Under the pieces are notes generated by a model that saw nothing but the letters and a program-made list of their open reading frames with translations, did not search any database and was not told where the DNA came from. From contig JAEWFE010000013.1 in the NCBI GenBank assembly GCA_023389005.1, positions 1-9,796 of the forward strand: 9,796 nt of DNA, written 5' to 3'. Source of the stretch: Bacillota bacterium (GTDB taxonomy: Bacteria; Bacillota; Bacilli; Lactobacillales; Enterococcaceae). Below are positions 4,473-9,796 of the stretch, in pieces; position 1 is the stretch's first letter, and each line of letters starts with the position of its first letter. The translations under genes and the position numbers were made by a program.

Positions 4473-5978
4473 CTAAATTATCCAAAAATCTGCGACTTGT
4501 TGCACCTTTGGCATGTTCACGCTGTCTACTATGTCCATCTCTTTCAATAGCTCCCATTTACCTATTAATTCGGGGTTGTGTCTACTTTGTTTTTTCGTCC
4601 ATCTATCGCCGATTAATTCTTGCAACTGCTTATTGAATTTTCTTGCCGTCCATTTCTTGTAATTCTGCTGATCACAATAGTTACAGAAGATTTCATATAG
4701 TTGCTTACTTGGAAATTGACGCATTCCACTCTTGACCAACTCATCAAATACATTTGCTTTAAAGTCGGCTACTGGATCGTTTTCTTGCTTATACTGCTCT
4801 AGTAGGTCTTTTGAAATATCGGGTTCAATGAATTTATCAAATTTCAGCTTCAAGGCTTCTTGTAGAAACCATTCTTTCACATCTTCACGGTGGATATACT
4901 CATCTTTGATTTTCCAATTGTCGCCATCATCTTTAAATTTGGCATTGAATGGGACGATAATCAAACGCCTATAAGTCCCATCACTTCTATTTCTCATCTT
5001 AGGCATCTCATTAGTCGATTGAATTACTGTGCAATATAAACGGGTAGAAAACATTTGTTGACCCTTAAACTCAATTAATACCGCGTCATTAGTGATTACA
5101 CTATTAAACGCCCCACTATCGTCTATATAGATGCCCGCACCTAAATCATCGCCAATTACAACCGTTTTACCGATTAATTGAGATAATGCGAACCGCTCGC
5201 TAAACTGATTTATTTTTAAGTTTGCACAATTTTGCAAACCTACAATGTTCTCAATCAGTGCTTGAAATGTTCCTTTACCATTTGAACCATTACCATATAA
5301 TAAAATGGCTTTTCGTCTTGAATAATTTCCATTCACTGCGTCGGCGATAACTTGCAACAATAGCAATTTAATTTGTTCATTTCCACAAGCTAAATCATCA
5401 AGCCATTGTGACGGTGTCCAGCCGTCTATATTTGGCTCTTTGATATTAGGATTGTATGCGGTGGCTATGGTGGTATCAAAAACGTATTTATGGCTAAATG
5501 GTAGCAACTTCATTTTCTTTAGATCTACTACGCCGTTTTTTACCGTGATTAAATCTTTATCTATTGTTTTCGGTCTTATAGGTACTTCTCTAGCTAAAGC
5601 CTTAATAATTTCAGTAAAACGCGCTGACTTTGCCCCGTACTCTATATAATTAAGCACTCTTTCAATGATGGTTGTATTTTGTGTATAGATGCCTTTATCT
5701 GGCTGATACATAGCAAGCCTAGCCCCTTCCATATCATCAAAAATACAAAATTCAATGTACCGCCTTAATATTTTGATGGTTTGAGGAATACTCAAGGCGT
5801 TTACTTTCTTCTTGCTTCCTTCAGCTTCTAGCTGTTCATTTATTCGTTCAAGTTCTTCTCTCTTGGCTTCCTGCAATGCTTGGCGCAAATCATCGCCCCA
5901 CAATAAATTTTTAGGTTGCTTGCGTGCCTGCTTCTTTGTTTGTTGATTATGTTCAAGTTGTTTTAACGTGTCCGCCAT
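4473..5978 (-). CDS. D5/SF3-type replicative helicase (Rep)
   Basis: The 501-aa product carries the phage/plasmid primase-helicase core. Walker A is GNGSNGKGT (residues 229-237), Walker B is VVIGDD (273-278), and a sensor Asn lies in STNEMP (321-326). An Arg-rich GTYRRLIIVPF segment (334-344) is the D5-family arginine-finger region. Residues 60-190 match the D5 N-terminal domain, and the C-terminal 110 residues form a DNA-binding winged-helix region that could read the iterons. The first 60 residues are charged and probably unordered. It lacks a primase active site, which is supplied by the gene 2 bases upstream. It would form a hexameric ATPase at the origin immediately downstream of its own stop codon. 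The start at 5978 overlaps the expected ribosome zone in the primase end, indicating coupling. Confidence 0.92.
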   Translation of the reverse strand: MADTLKQLEHNQQTKKQARKQPKNLLWGDDLRQALQEAKREELERINEQLEAEGSKKKVNALSIPQTIKILRRYIEFCIFDDMEGARLAMYQPDKGIYTQNTTIIERVLNYIEYGAKSARFTEIIKALAREVPIRPKTIDKDLITVKNGVVDLKKMKLLPFSHKYVFDTTIATAYNPNIKEPNIDGWTPSQWLDDLACGNEQIKLLLLQVIADAVNGNYSRRKAILLYGNGSNGKGTFQALIENIVGLQNCANLKINQFSERFALSQLIGKTVVIGDDLGAGIYIDDSGAFNSVITNDAVLIEFKGQQMFSTRLYCTVIQSTNEMPKMRNRSDGTYRRLIIVPFNAKFKDDGDNWKIKDEYIHREDVKEWFLQEALKLKFDKFIEPDISKDLLEQYKQENDPVADFKANVFDELVKSGMRQFPSKQLYEIFCNYCDQQNYKKWTARKFNKQLQELIGDRWTKKQSRHNPELIGKWELLKEMDIVDSVNMPKVQQVADFWII

Positions 5979-5980
5979 GC

Positions 5981-6865
5981 TTAACCCCCATATTTCTTTA
6001 AATGTCTTTTTCCTACTGAAACAATGATATTGTCTACTTCTTCAGTCGGTAACGGGTCGCCCCCTGCTTCATTCATGTTGTAAACAAGTTTTTGAATGGT
6101 GTATACATTCACATCTCTAGCAAATAAATAGCCGACTACTTTAGCGATGGTGTTATTCCTCTCGCCTTCCTGCACGCCAAACGCTAAAAGGTGCATATAT
6201 TCATCTAGCTTTGATAAATACTTGCCTGTATATGGCTTTCTCGTCCATTCTGTAGGCTTCTGTTCGTTGCAATACCCTTTTACCTTAGCTTGATTGATAA
6301 ATGCTTTTAGCTTCCATTTCTCGCCATCGTGTAGAATGATTTTATCGGCTGTATTATATTCAGTTAGGCAAGGCAATAACATGAGTTGTGACCATGTACC
6401 ATTTGAATTGTCGGGTTTGCCTATCATGTTTTTTAGCAACTCGCCACTGATGAAATTGATACAAGATTTATAGGTGTTTTCGTCTGTTATCGGTTCATCT
6501 AGTGGCAAGATAAGCCGATACCGTACACCTTTTAGACCGTTTGAGATACTCGGGTAGGCGATGAATTGTTTACCTTTTGCTTTCATGCGTTCAAAATAAG
6601 CTAGTAACTCGCTTTCTGTTATAACTACATCATCTAGATCAAGAATGAAGGCATCGCGATTTATCAGATTATCATTGTTTCTAATAGGTTCGGTCATTGC
6701 TCCACTGATAAAGCCTTTTAATTGCTTTAATTTAATATTGTTTAGCTGTTCTTTTGATAGCTTGGTTACTTGATACCTGTCTAGTTTTAAAGCCCTGAAA
6801 TAGTCTAATAATGGCATATTTACGGGCGTTAATTGCTTCCTTGTGGCTGTGCCTATGTAAATCAT
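5981..6865 (-). CDS. AEP-type primase with PriCT-like C-terminus
   Basis: The 294-aa product reads as an archaeo-eukaryotic primase. AFILDLDD (72-79) gives the DxD metal-binding pair, FIAYPSISNGLKGVRYRLIL (101-120) fits the nucleotide-binding strands, and TWSQLMLLP (157-165) the later strand. The C-terminal part with LAFGVQEGERNNTIAKVVGY (227-246) matches the PriCT_1 segment that follows such primases. It would make primers for island replication together with the helicase encoded 2 bases downstream. The start overlaps the coiled-coil gene by 4 bases (ATGA), so translation is coupled. Splitting primase and helicase into two genes is the usual pri-rep layout of Gram-positive satellites. Confidence 0.85.
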   Translation of the reverse strand: MIYIGTATRKQLTPVNMPLLDYFRALKLDRYQVTKLSKEQLNNIKLKQLKGFISGAMTEPIRNNDNLINRDAFILDLDDVVITESELLAYFERMKAKGKQFIAYPSISNGLKGVRYRLILPLDEPITDENTYKSCINFISGELLKNMIGKPDNSNGTWSQLMLLPCLTEYNTADKIILHDGEKWKLKAFINQAKVKGYCNEQKPTEWTRKPYTGKYLSKLDEYMHLLAFGVQEGERNNTIAKVVGYLFARDVNVYTIQKLVYNMNEAGGDPLPTEEVDNIIVSVGKRHLKKYGG

Positions 6866-7077
6866 TTCTCTAACCCCTCTAAATACTCTAAAATTGTAAT
6901 TACTTTGATTAATCTTCTGTTGCTGTTACTTAATTCATCAAGCGCTTGTCCTACTTCTCTATCGCGTGCCTTTCCAAGAAGTTCTCTGAGAATATTTGCA
7001 TTTCTATAATGAATTTCGTTCAATTCCTCAATCAATTCTTTATTATCTAGCTTTAATGTTTGAATGGTTTTTTCCAT
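6862..7077 (-). CDS. Hypothetical 71-aa coiled-coil protein upstream of the primase
   Basis: The start is ATG 7077 after GGGAGC. The peptide is one long charged helix with heptads (LDNKELIEELNEIHYRNANI, LRELLGKAR, RRLIKVITILEYLEGLEK), so a coiled-coil dimer or an adaptor is likely. It overlaps the membrane-protein gene by 35 bases and the primase by 4, which puts it firmly in the operon. Family not recognised; location suggests an accessory replication or regulatory role. Confidence 0.7.
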   Translation of the reverse strand: MEKTIQTLKLDNKELIEELNEIHYRNANILRELLGKARDREVGQALDELSNSNRRLIKVITILEYLEGLEK

Positions 7078-7240
7078 GCTGATCAGCTCCCTTCAAAATA
7101 TCGTTCAAATGGTATTCATCAAAATCTAGTATTAATAAAAGCATCGCAACAATAGCGATGAATAGGATAGTTCTAGTTGTTGCGATGGTCGTGATGCCTA
7201 GACCAATCAACAACCCTAGTAAAATATTTCGTTTATACAT
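7043..7240 (-). CDS. Small membrane protein, two transmembrane helices
   Basis: The 65-aa product starts at ATG 7240, seven bases after AGGGGG; the in-frame ATG at 7285 lies in the structured leader and is rejected. It begins MYKRNILLGLLIGLGITTIA. Residues 6-20 and about 24-39 are hydrophobic, separated by a short TTR turn, and the tail (DFDEYHLNDILKGADQ) is charged. This fits a two-pass membrane protein. Function unknown; satellite and phage early operons often carry such proteins, some of which block entry or modify the host envelope. Its leader is the multi-stem element at 7270-7343. Confidence 0.65.
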   Translation of the reverse strand: MYKRNILLGLLIGLGITTIATTRTILFIAIVAMLLLILDFDEYHLNDILKGADQHGKNHSNIKAR

Positions 7241-7269
7241 TGAAATGCCCCCTTGTCTTTGGTAAAATA

Positions 7270-7343
7270 AGGGCAATAAAAGCATTAGTATGCTATTGTG
7301 CTTACTTCCTTTGGTCGGGTGGGTAAGCCTTTTTTATTGCCCT
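7270..7343. other. Multi-stem structured element in the leader of the membrane-protein gene
   Basis: AGGGCAATAAAA (7270-7281) and TTTTATTGCCCT (7332-7343) form a perfect 12-bp outer stem. Inside are AGCAT/ATGCT (7281-7294) and GCTTAC/GTAAGC (7300-7305 with 7323-7328). The 17-base loop of the latter reads CCACCCGACCAAAGGAA on the minus strand. The element fills the gap between the 78-aa gene and the membrane-protein gene. On the plus strand the inner stem is followed by CTTTTTT, so it could also terminate a plus-strand RNA. The loop motif recurs at 8297-8319. Confidence 0.6.
7302..7322. repeat. Copy 1 of the TTACTTCCTTT-GGTCGGGTGG motif
   Basis: This 21-base sequence matches 8297-8319 except for a CT insertion. 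It is in the loop of the structured element. Read on the minus strand it holds a Shine-Dalgarno-like AAAGGAA. Confidence 0.75.
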
Positions 7344-7352
7344 GAAATTCAT

Positions 7353-7589
7353 TTACTCGATTACCTCGCATAATTCTTCAATCATTCTATCTATATCATT
7401 ACTAATTGCTGTAAGCGTCAATGATATAGTGTAAATAGCGCCTTTTAGTTCGTTCTTATCACTTAAACATTTTTGTTTATTTGCATAAAAGTTCGCCATA
7501 TCTACTCGGTTATCTAAATCATGTAATTTACTAATTACTTTAAAAATTTTGTGTTTACTCAATTCGTCTATCGTTTTTTCGTTAGTCAT
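7353..7589 (-). CDS. Hypothetical 78-aa protein
   Basis: The chosen start is ATG 7589 with GAGAGG nine bases upstream; an in-frame ATG at 7640 has no ribosome site and would overlap the previous gene. The protein begins MTNEKTIDELSKHKIFKVIS and is helical (NDIDRMIEELCEVIE at the end) without membrane segments. It follows the excisionase-like gene by 40 bases in the leftward operon. Family not recognised. Confidence 0.65.
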   Translation of the reverse strand: MTNEKTIDELSKHKIFKVISKLHDLDNRVDMANFYANKQKCLSDKNELKGAIYTISLTLTAISNDIDRMIEELCEVIE

Positions 7590-7629
7590 GTTAATATTCC
7601 TCTCTTTTCTTGTGTACGCTCGATATGTT

Positions 7630-7917
7630 TTATTGTTCAAATTGCATCATAAACTTGTCTATATCTGCCTTCTTGTAAAATGTCATGCGTGGGCTAGTCA
7701 TCTTATAAGACTTCAACCCTAGCGCCTTAAATTCTTCTAATGTCTGCGGTGCTATGTTGTCTAGTAGCTTTTTTCGGACCGTTTCCGCCTTGATATATCC
7801 TTGTGGTTGTATCTGCTCCCTGACTACCTCAGCAACCACAAGAGGCAATTCTTTTCTAATTATTTCAGTTATCATTGTTTGCAATTCCTGCGTTGCTTCT
7901 TGGCTGAATATATTCAT
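7630..7917 (-). CDS. Excisionase-like (Xis) DNA-binding protein
   Basis: The 95-aa product starts at ATG 7917 after AAAGGGGTG; an in-frame GTG at 7926 lies inside that ribosome site. Residues 1-40 form a helix (ELQTMITEIIRKELPLVVAE). Residues 40-95 look like a small winged helix: GYIKAETVRKKLLDN, then LEEFKALGLKSYK, then a wing and RMTFYKKADIDKFMM. The ending pattern of a basic strand plus YKKxDIDKF is typical of helix-turn-helix proteins of the MerR/excisionase type. In satellites an xis gene lies early in the operon opposite the repressor, which fits. Family assignment rests on pattern; it could be another regulator. Confidence 0.6.
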   Translation of the reverse strand: MNIFSQEATQELQTMITEIIRKELPLVVAEVVREQIQPQGYIKAETVRKKLLDNIAPQTLEEFKALGLKSYKMTSPRMTFYKKADIDKFMMQFEQ

Positions 7918-8059
7918 AATCTGCACCCCTTTCTAAAATATTGGCAATTAATTCGGGTGTTAGGTTGTACTTAGCAAGTGTATGCTTGAAATTACTTAGA
8001 AACACCATCGCCCCACCGTATTCATCTAGCTTCTTCATTAATTCGTTGTAATTATTCAT
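7865..8059 (-). CDS. Hypothetical 64-aa protein overlapping the Xis-like gene
   Basis: The start is ATG 8059 after AAAGGCGG (8 bases); ATG 8113 lacks a ribosome site. The peptide begins MNNYNELMKKLDEYGGAMVF and ends with a polar tail. It overlaps the Xis-like gene by 53 bases at its 3' end and the 79-aa gene by 8 bases at its 5' end. Such a long overlap is unusual, but both genes have good ribosome sites. Family not recognised. Confidence 0.6.
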   Translation of the reverse strand: MNNYNELMKKLDEYGGAMVFLSNFKHTLAKYNLTPELIANILERGADYEYIQPRSNAGIANNDN

Positions 8060-8291
8060 TACCTGAACCGCCTTTCGTTCTATCTTCCATAAAGTCATGT
8101 AATAAGCCTTCAATGCTTCTTGTTACATTATCTGAAATAGCTTTTGCACCTTTTAAGACTGAAATAAGATTACTTGCCTTTTCAATGTTTAATGAAAGTA
8201 ATTCGTAAATAGCATGGTCTAAAATTCCGCCAATGTCATTAGTATCCTCGTTCAATAATTCAATTTTGTTTTCTAATTCGTTCAAATTCAT
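8052..8291 (-). CDS. Hypothetical 79-aa protein, second gene of the leftward operon
   Basis: The start is ATG 8291 with AAAGGAAG nine bases upstream. The protein begins MNLNELENKIELLNEDTNDI and is helical and acidic in the first half; there is no membrane segment. The ribosome site belongs to the repeated motif at 8297-8319, so its translation might be subject to the same control as the 7302-7322 element. It lies 31 bases downstream of the Cro-like gene. Family not recognised. Confidence 0.65.
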   Translation of the reverse strand: MNLNELENKIELLNEDTNDIGGILDHAIYELLSLNIEKASNLISVLKGAKAISDNVTRSIEGLLHDFMEDRTKGGSGNE

Positions 8292-8296
8292 TTGGT

Positions 8297-8319
8297 TTAC
8301 TTCCTTTCTGGTCGGGTGG
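8297..8319. repeat. Copy 2 of the TTACTTCCTTT-GGTCGGGTGG motif
   Basis: It covers the ribosome site of the 79-aa gene. On the minus strand it reads CCACCCGACCAGAAAGGAAG, containing the Shine-Dalgarno sequence. A plus-strand RNA from copy 1 (7302-7322) would be complementary to this leader across GGTCGGGTGG and TTCCTTT. Confidence 0.75.
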
Positions 8320-8322
8320 TTA

Positions 8323-8523
8323 TTACTGTTCTTGTTTTGAAAGTTTTATTAATTCATCAATTGATAAATCAAAATACTTTGCTACTTCTCCAATACGTTC
8401 AACGCTAGGGCTTGAGGTATTCCATTTTGAAATAGATGCGGGACTTAAATTTAATTCCTTTTCTAATTTGTTGATGGAAATGCCTTTTTCGCTTGCTAAT
8501 CTTTTGATAGTGTCATAAATCAT
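8323..8523 (-). CDS. Small XRE-family regulator (Cro-like)
   Basis: The 66-aa product starts at ATG 8523 with AGGAGGGG five bases upstream. It is just an XRE helix-turn-helix: IKRLASEKGISINKLEKELN, then LSPASISKWNTSSPSVERIG as turn and recognition helix, then VAKYFDLSIDELI. It is the first gene of the leftward operon, facing the CI-like gene across a 200-base switch. It shares the SISKW and SSP positions of its recognition region with the CI-like protein, so both probably read the AGAAAATTTTCT operators. With no protease-target domain it is the likely lytic-side (Cro/Str) regulator. Confidence 0.85.
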   Translation of the reverse strand: MIYDTIKRLASEKGISINKLEKELNLSPASISKWNTSSPSVERIGEVAKYFDLSIDELIKLSKQEQ

Positions 8524-8560
8524 GAAAACCCCTCCTGTTTTAGATTATTTTCGATATTTA

Positions 8561-8588
8561 TTGACAAGTTCAGAATATTTTCTATAAT
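8561..8588 (+). promoter_or_regulatory. Rightward promoter of the CI-like/ImmA operon
   Basis: Perfect TTGACA (8561-8566) and TATAAT (8583-8588) hexamers with a 16-base spacer. The operator AGAATATTTTCT (8572-8583) fills the spacer and touches the -10. The leader to the CI-like start is about 136 bases. Confidence 0.8.
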
Positions 8589-8633
8589 TAGAGTATAAGA
8601 AACAAAGTAACTCATCTAATAAGTTACTGATAC

Positions 8634-8647
8634 TAGAAAATTTTCTA
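8634..8647. promoter_or_regulatory. Perfect operator palindrome, central site
   Basis: TAGAAAATTTTCTA is a perfect 14-bp palindrome and the best match to the operator set. It lies between the two promoters, downstream of both start sites, where a bound repressor would block both transcripts. Confidence 0.75.
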
Positions 8648-8664
8648 ACCTGTTCACAAGAGAT

Positions 8665-8693
8665 AATATACCACTGAAAATTTTCTAAGTCAA
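8665..8693 (-). promoter_or_regulatory. Leftward promoter of the Cro-like/replication operon
   Basis: On the minus strand TTGACT (8688-8693) and TATATT (8665-8670) have a 17-base spacer, with the operator TGAAAATTTTCTA (8675-8687) lying inside it. The predicted start near 8658 leaves a 135-base leader to the Cro-like gene, which runs back across the rightward promoter. Confidence 0.75.
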
Positions 8694-8730
8694 TAAATTT
8701 ATTAGAAAAATTTCAAAGGTGGTGTTTTTT

Positions 8731-9078
8731 ATGTCTGTTCTTTACAAAATTAAAGATCTAGCAAATGAAAAAGGAGTCAGTTTATCAGAGTTAGAAAGGA
8801 CAATAGGTATATCTAACGGGTCTATTTCAAAGTGGGAAAAAAGTTCCCCTAAAGCTGATACATTGCAAAAGGTCGCTAATTATTTTGGCGTTAGTGTTGA
8901 TTATCTGCTAGGAGGTACAAATAACCGATATTACGGACTATCAGAAGAACGAAAAGAAATGACGGTAGAACAAGCTTTAAAATCTGTTATGAGTTACGAC
9001 GGTAAGCCTATGACTGATAACGATAGAGAAATACTAAAGGGCATTATTGAGGCTTATATGGATAAAAAGAAGGTATAG
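8731..9078 (+). CDS. CI/ImmR-like XRE repressor
   Basis: The 115-aa product starts at ATG 8731, after AAGGTGG; a GTG at 8719 lies within that ribosome site. Residues 1-60 are an XRE helix-turn-helix (GVSLSELERTIGISNGSISK, then WEKSSPKADTLQKVANYFG, then VSVDYLLGG). The C-terminal 50 residues include MTVEQALKSVMSYDGKPMTD and NDREILKGIIEAYMDK, a helical dimer region. It lacks the Ser/Lys self-cleaving protease domain of classical CI, and the metallopeptidase gene follows after 4 bases. That is the ImmR/ImmA layout, in which the peptidase removes the repressor. It is predicted to silence the leftward operon; the gene faces it across the switch. Confidence 0.85.
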   Translation: MSVLYKIKDLANEKGVSLSELERTIGISNGSISKWEKSSPKADTLQKVANYFGVSVDYLLGGTNNRYYGLSEERKEMTVEQALKSVMSYDGKPMTDNDREILKGIIEAYMDKKKV

Positions 9079-9082
9079 ATTT

Positions 9083-9508
9083 TTGAATATTGACCGTCAC
9101 ATAAAAGATTTAATTTTTCAGTTAGGTTTGTCGGTTGTCTATTGTGAGGATATGGATAGCAACGGGCATTATATTGAATTAATAGATGTTATAGCTGTCA
9201 AAAGCGGTTTGAATGAATTAGATGAACAACTAACCTTATTACATGAAATAGGGCACGCCTGCAAGCATAAGGGACAAACGGAGCTTTATAATTTAGCTTT
9301 CAGCCTACATTCAAAGCTAGAAAATGAAGCTGAGATGTTTATGATTGAAAAGTTAATTCCTTTTTACTTGGATCAAGTAGATAAAGAGCTTATAAATTGG
9401 TTGCACTTCATGGAAACGTACAAAATAAACATGAAATATGAATATGTTGTTCGCTCGCTTTTGAGTTACTACGCTGATAGCCCACAATTTAGAAGTTTTA
9501 TAGATTAA
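9083..9508 (+). CDS. ImmA/IrrE-family metallopeptidase
   Basis: The 141-aa product has HEIGH (residues 54-58) in LLHEIGHACKHKG, the HExxH zinc motif of M78 peptidases, and ENEAEMF (80-86), which supplies the third ligand. The start is TTG 9083 with AGAAGG 9 bases upstream; the TTG at 9047 lies inside the repressor gene and gives a basic, unlike N-terminus. It begins 4 bases after the repressor stop, so both are co-translated. In ICEBs1 ImmA cleaves ImmR on activation; by analogy this protein would lift repression and start excision and replication. The last 50 residues are helical and aromatic. Confidence 0.85.
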   Translation: MNIDRHIKDLIFQLGLSVVYCEDMDSNGHYIELIDVIAVKSGLNELDEQLTLLHEIGHACKHKGQTELYNLAFSLHSKLENEAEMFMIEKLIPFYLDQVDKELINWLHFMETYKINMKYEYVVRSLLSYYADSPQFRSFID

Positions 9509-9517
9509 CCCCAGCAC

Positions 9518-9634
9518 GTTAGCAAAAGTTAGCATTACAAGGCTGTATTTCTAACTACGCCCTAACTTATACGGTGAACAATTCATTCAGCGTTTCTATT
9601 TGTCAAAAAGTGGCTATAATTAGCAAAAGTTAGC
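9518..9634. repeat. GTTAGC-type repeats
   Basis: TTAGCAAAAGTTAGC is present at 9519-9533 and 9620-9634, each containing two TTAGC in tandem. Two inverted CTAAC copies (9551, 9562) lie between. This looks like a binding array, possibly for Xis or integrase. Confidence 0.6.
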
Positions 9635-9635
9635 T

Positions 9636-9754
9636 GTCACATTGTGTGACCTCTGTCCAAGTCAATCATATTGACCACGAAAACAAGTGATTTCAAATCT
9701 CTTGTTAAACGTCCGCTATCCATCAAACGGATACCTAAAGTCATTCCGATTGAC
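9636..9754. promoter_or_regulatory. Three GTCA-N7-TGAC palindromes
   Basis: GTCACATTGTGTGAC (9636-9650) and GTCAATCATATTGAC (9661-9675) are perfect 6-3-6 palindromes. GTCATTCCGATTGAC (9740-9754) has the same 15-base frame with one mismatch, and the longer context AAGTCA...TTGACC is shared by the last two. They are candidate operators for a regulator of the gene to the right. Confidence 0.55.
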
Positions 9755-9796
9755 CTTACTTGTAGCTAGTTTTTCCGTTTTTTCGGATAAACTAAA

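Larger units (their letters stand above)
8524..8730. promoter_or_regulatory. Operator/promoter switch between the two regulators
   Basis: This 207-base gap has a rightward and a leftward promoter facing each other and up to five related palindromes. Sites are TAGAAAATTTTCTA (8634-8647, perfect), TGAAAATTTTCTA (8675-8687), AGAATATTTTCT (8572-8583), TAGAAAAATTTCA (8703-8715), and a weak TAGATTATTTTCGA (8541-8554). The first three are centred at 8640.5, 8680.5 and 8577.5. The two best promoters each have an operator in the spacer, and the perfect operator lies between them. Confidence 0.8.
9509..9796. other. Non-coding control region at the right edge of the window
   Basis: No gene is seen in the last 288 bases. 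It holds a repeated 15-mer TTAGCAAAAGTTAGC, three GTCA-N7-TGAC palindromes, and further hairpins: AACAAG-T-GATTT-C-AAATC-T-CTTGTT (9682-9706), TATCC/GGATA (about 9717-9733) and TCCG-TTTTTT-CGGA (about 9774-9787). A TATAAT at 9615-9620 has no good -35. An integrase gene would be expected just beyond. Confidence 0.6.

Noticed and set aside
4732..5649. Plus-strand open frames across the helicase gene
   Set aside because: Antisense shadows of a confidently assigned gene with Walker motifs.
8719..8730. GTG start of the repressor at 8719
   Set aside because: The GTG is within the AAGGTGG ribosome site that serves ATG 8731.
9047..9082. Longer N-terminus of the ImmA-type protein from TTG 9047
   Set aside because: It overlaps the repressor gene, gives a basic unlikely leader and has no ribosome site; TTG 9083 has AGAAGG at the right distance.
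9600..9620. TTGTCA ... TATAAT as a promoter
   Set aside because: The spacer is only 9 bases, too short; the TATAAT may still work with an unseen -35.

Overview
The window is AT-rich, gene-dense Gram-positive DNA with strong GGAGG-type ribosome sites. It looks like a lactic-acid-bacterium chromosome, most likely Enterococcus or a close relative. That assignment is inferred from the protein families (DUF1659/DUF2922 pair, ArpU-like regulator, small XRE repressors with an ImmA-type peptidase) and was not tested by any search.

Layout. Positions 1-1650 look like host chromosome, all on the minus strand: the N-terminal part of an aldo/keto reductase, a spacer holding a long inverted repeat, a TetR-family regulator, then the small DUF1659 and DUF2922 genes. 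Positions 1651-2119 are a gene-free, repeat-rich junction. From about 2120 to the right end lies one mobile unit. Its genes run leftward from a control switch at 8.5-8.7 kb: small XRE (Cro-like) regulator, two small proteins, an excisionase-like DNA-binding protein, another small protein, a small membrane protein, a coiled-coil protein, an AEP/PriCT-type primase, a D5/SF3-type helicase, a gene-free iteron origin, an unknown 135-aa protein, a winged-helix protein, a 55-aa protein, a frameshifted 57-aa gene and a frameshifted ArpU-like gene. Rightward from the switch run the CI-like repressor and its metallopeptidase. The window ends in a palindrome-rich control region before any integrase is seen.

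Interpretation. An own repressor switch, primase-helicase and iteron origin, with no capsid, tail, lysis or terminase gene in the visible part, fit a phage-inducible chromosomal island (phage satellite) better than a full prophage. In such islands the integrase lies beyond the repressor, which here is just outside the window. The repressor pair would hold the island silent. ImmA-type cleavage or helper-phage derepression would fire the leftward operon, and the primase-helicase would then replicate from the 4.1-4.5 kb origin.

The most unusual features are: face-to-face promoters with about 63 bp of overlap carrying palindromic operators; an origin with iterons on both sides of a T-rich unwinding region; a 7270-7343 multi-stem element whose loop motif recurs in the leader of the 79-aa gene; two short plus-strand transcription units with the same extended -10; a series of GTCA-N7-TGAC palindromes at the right edge; and two or three genes broken at homopolymer runs, which could be decay, slippage or sequencing error.
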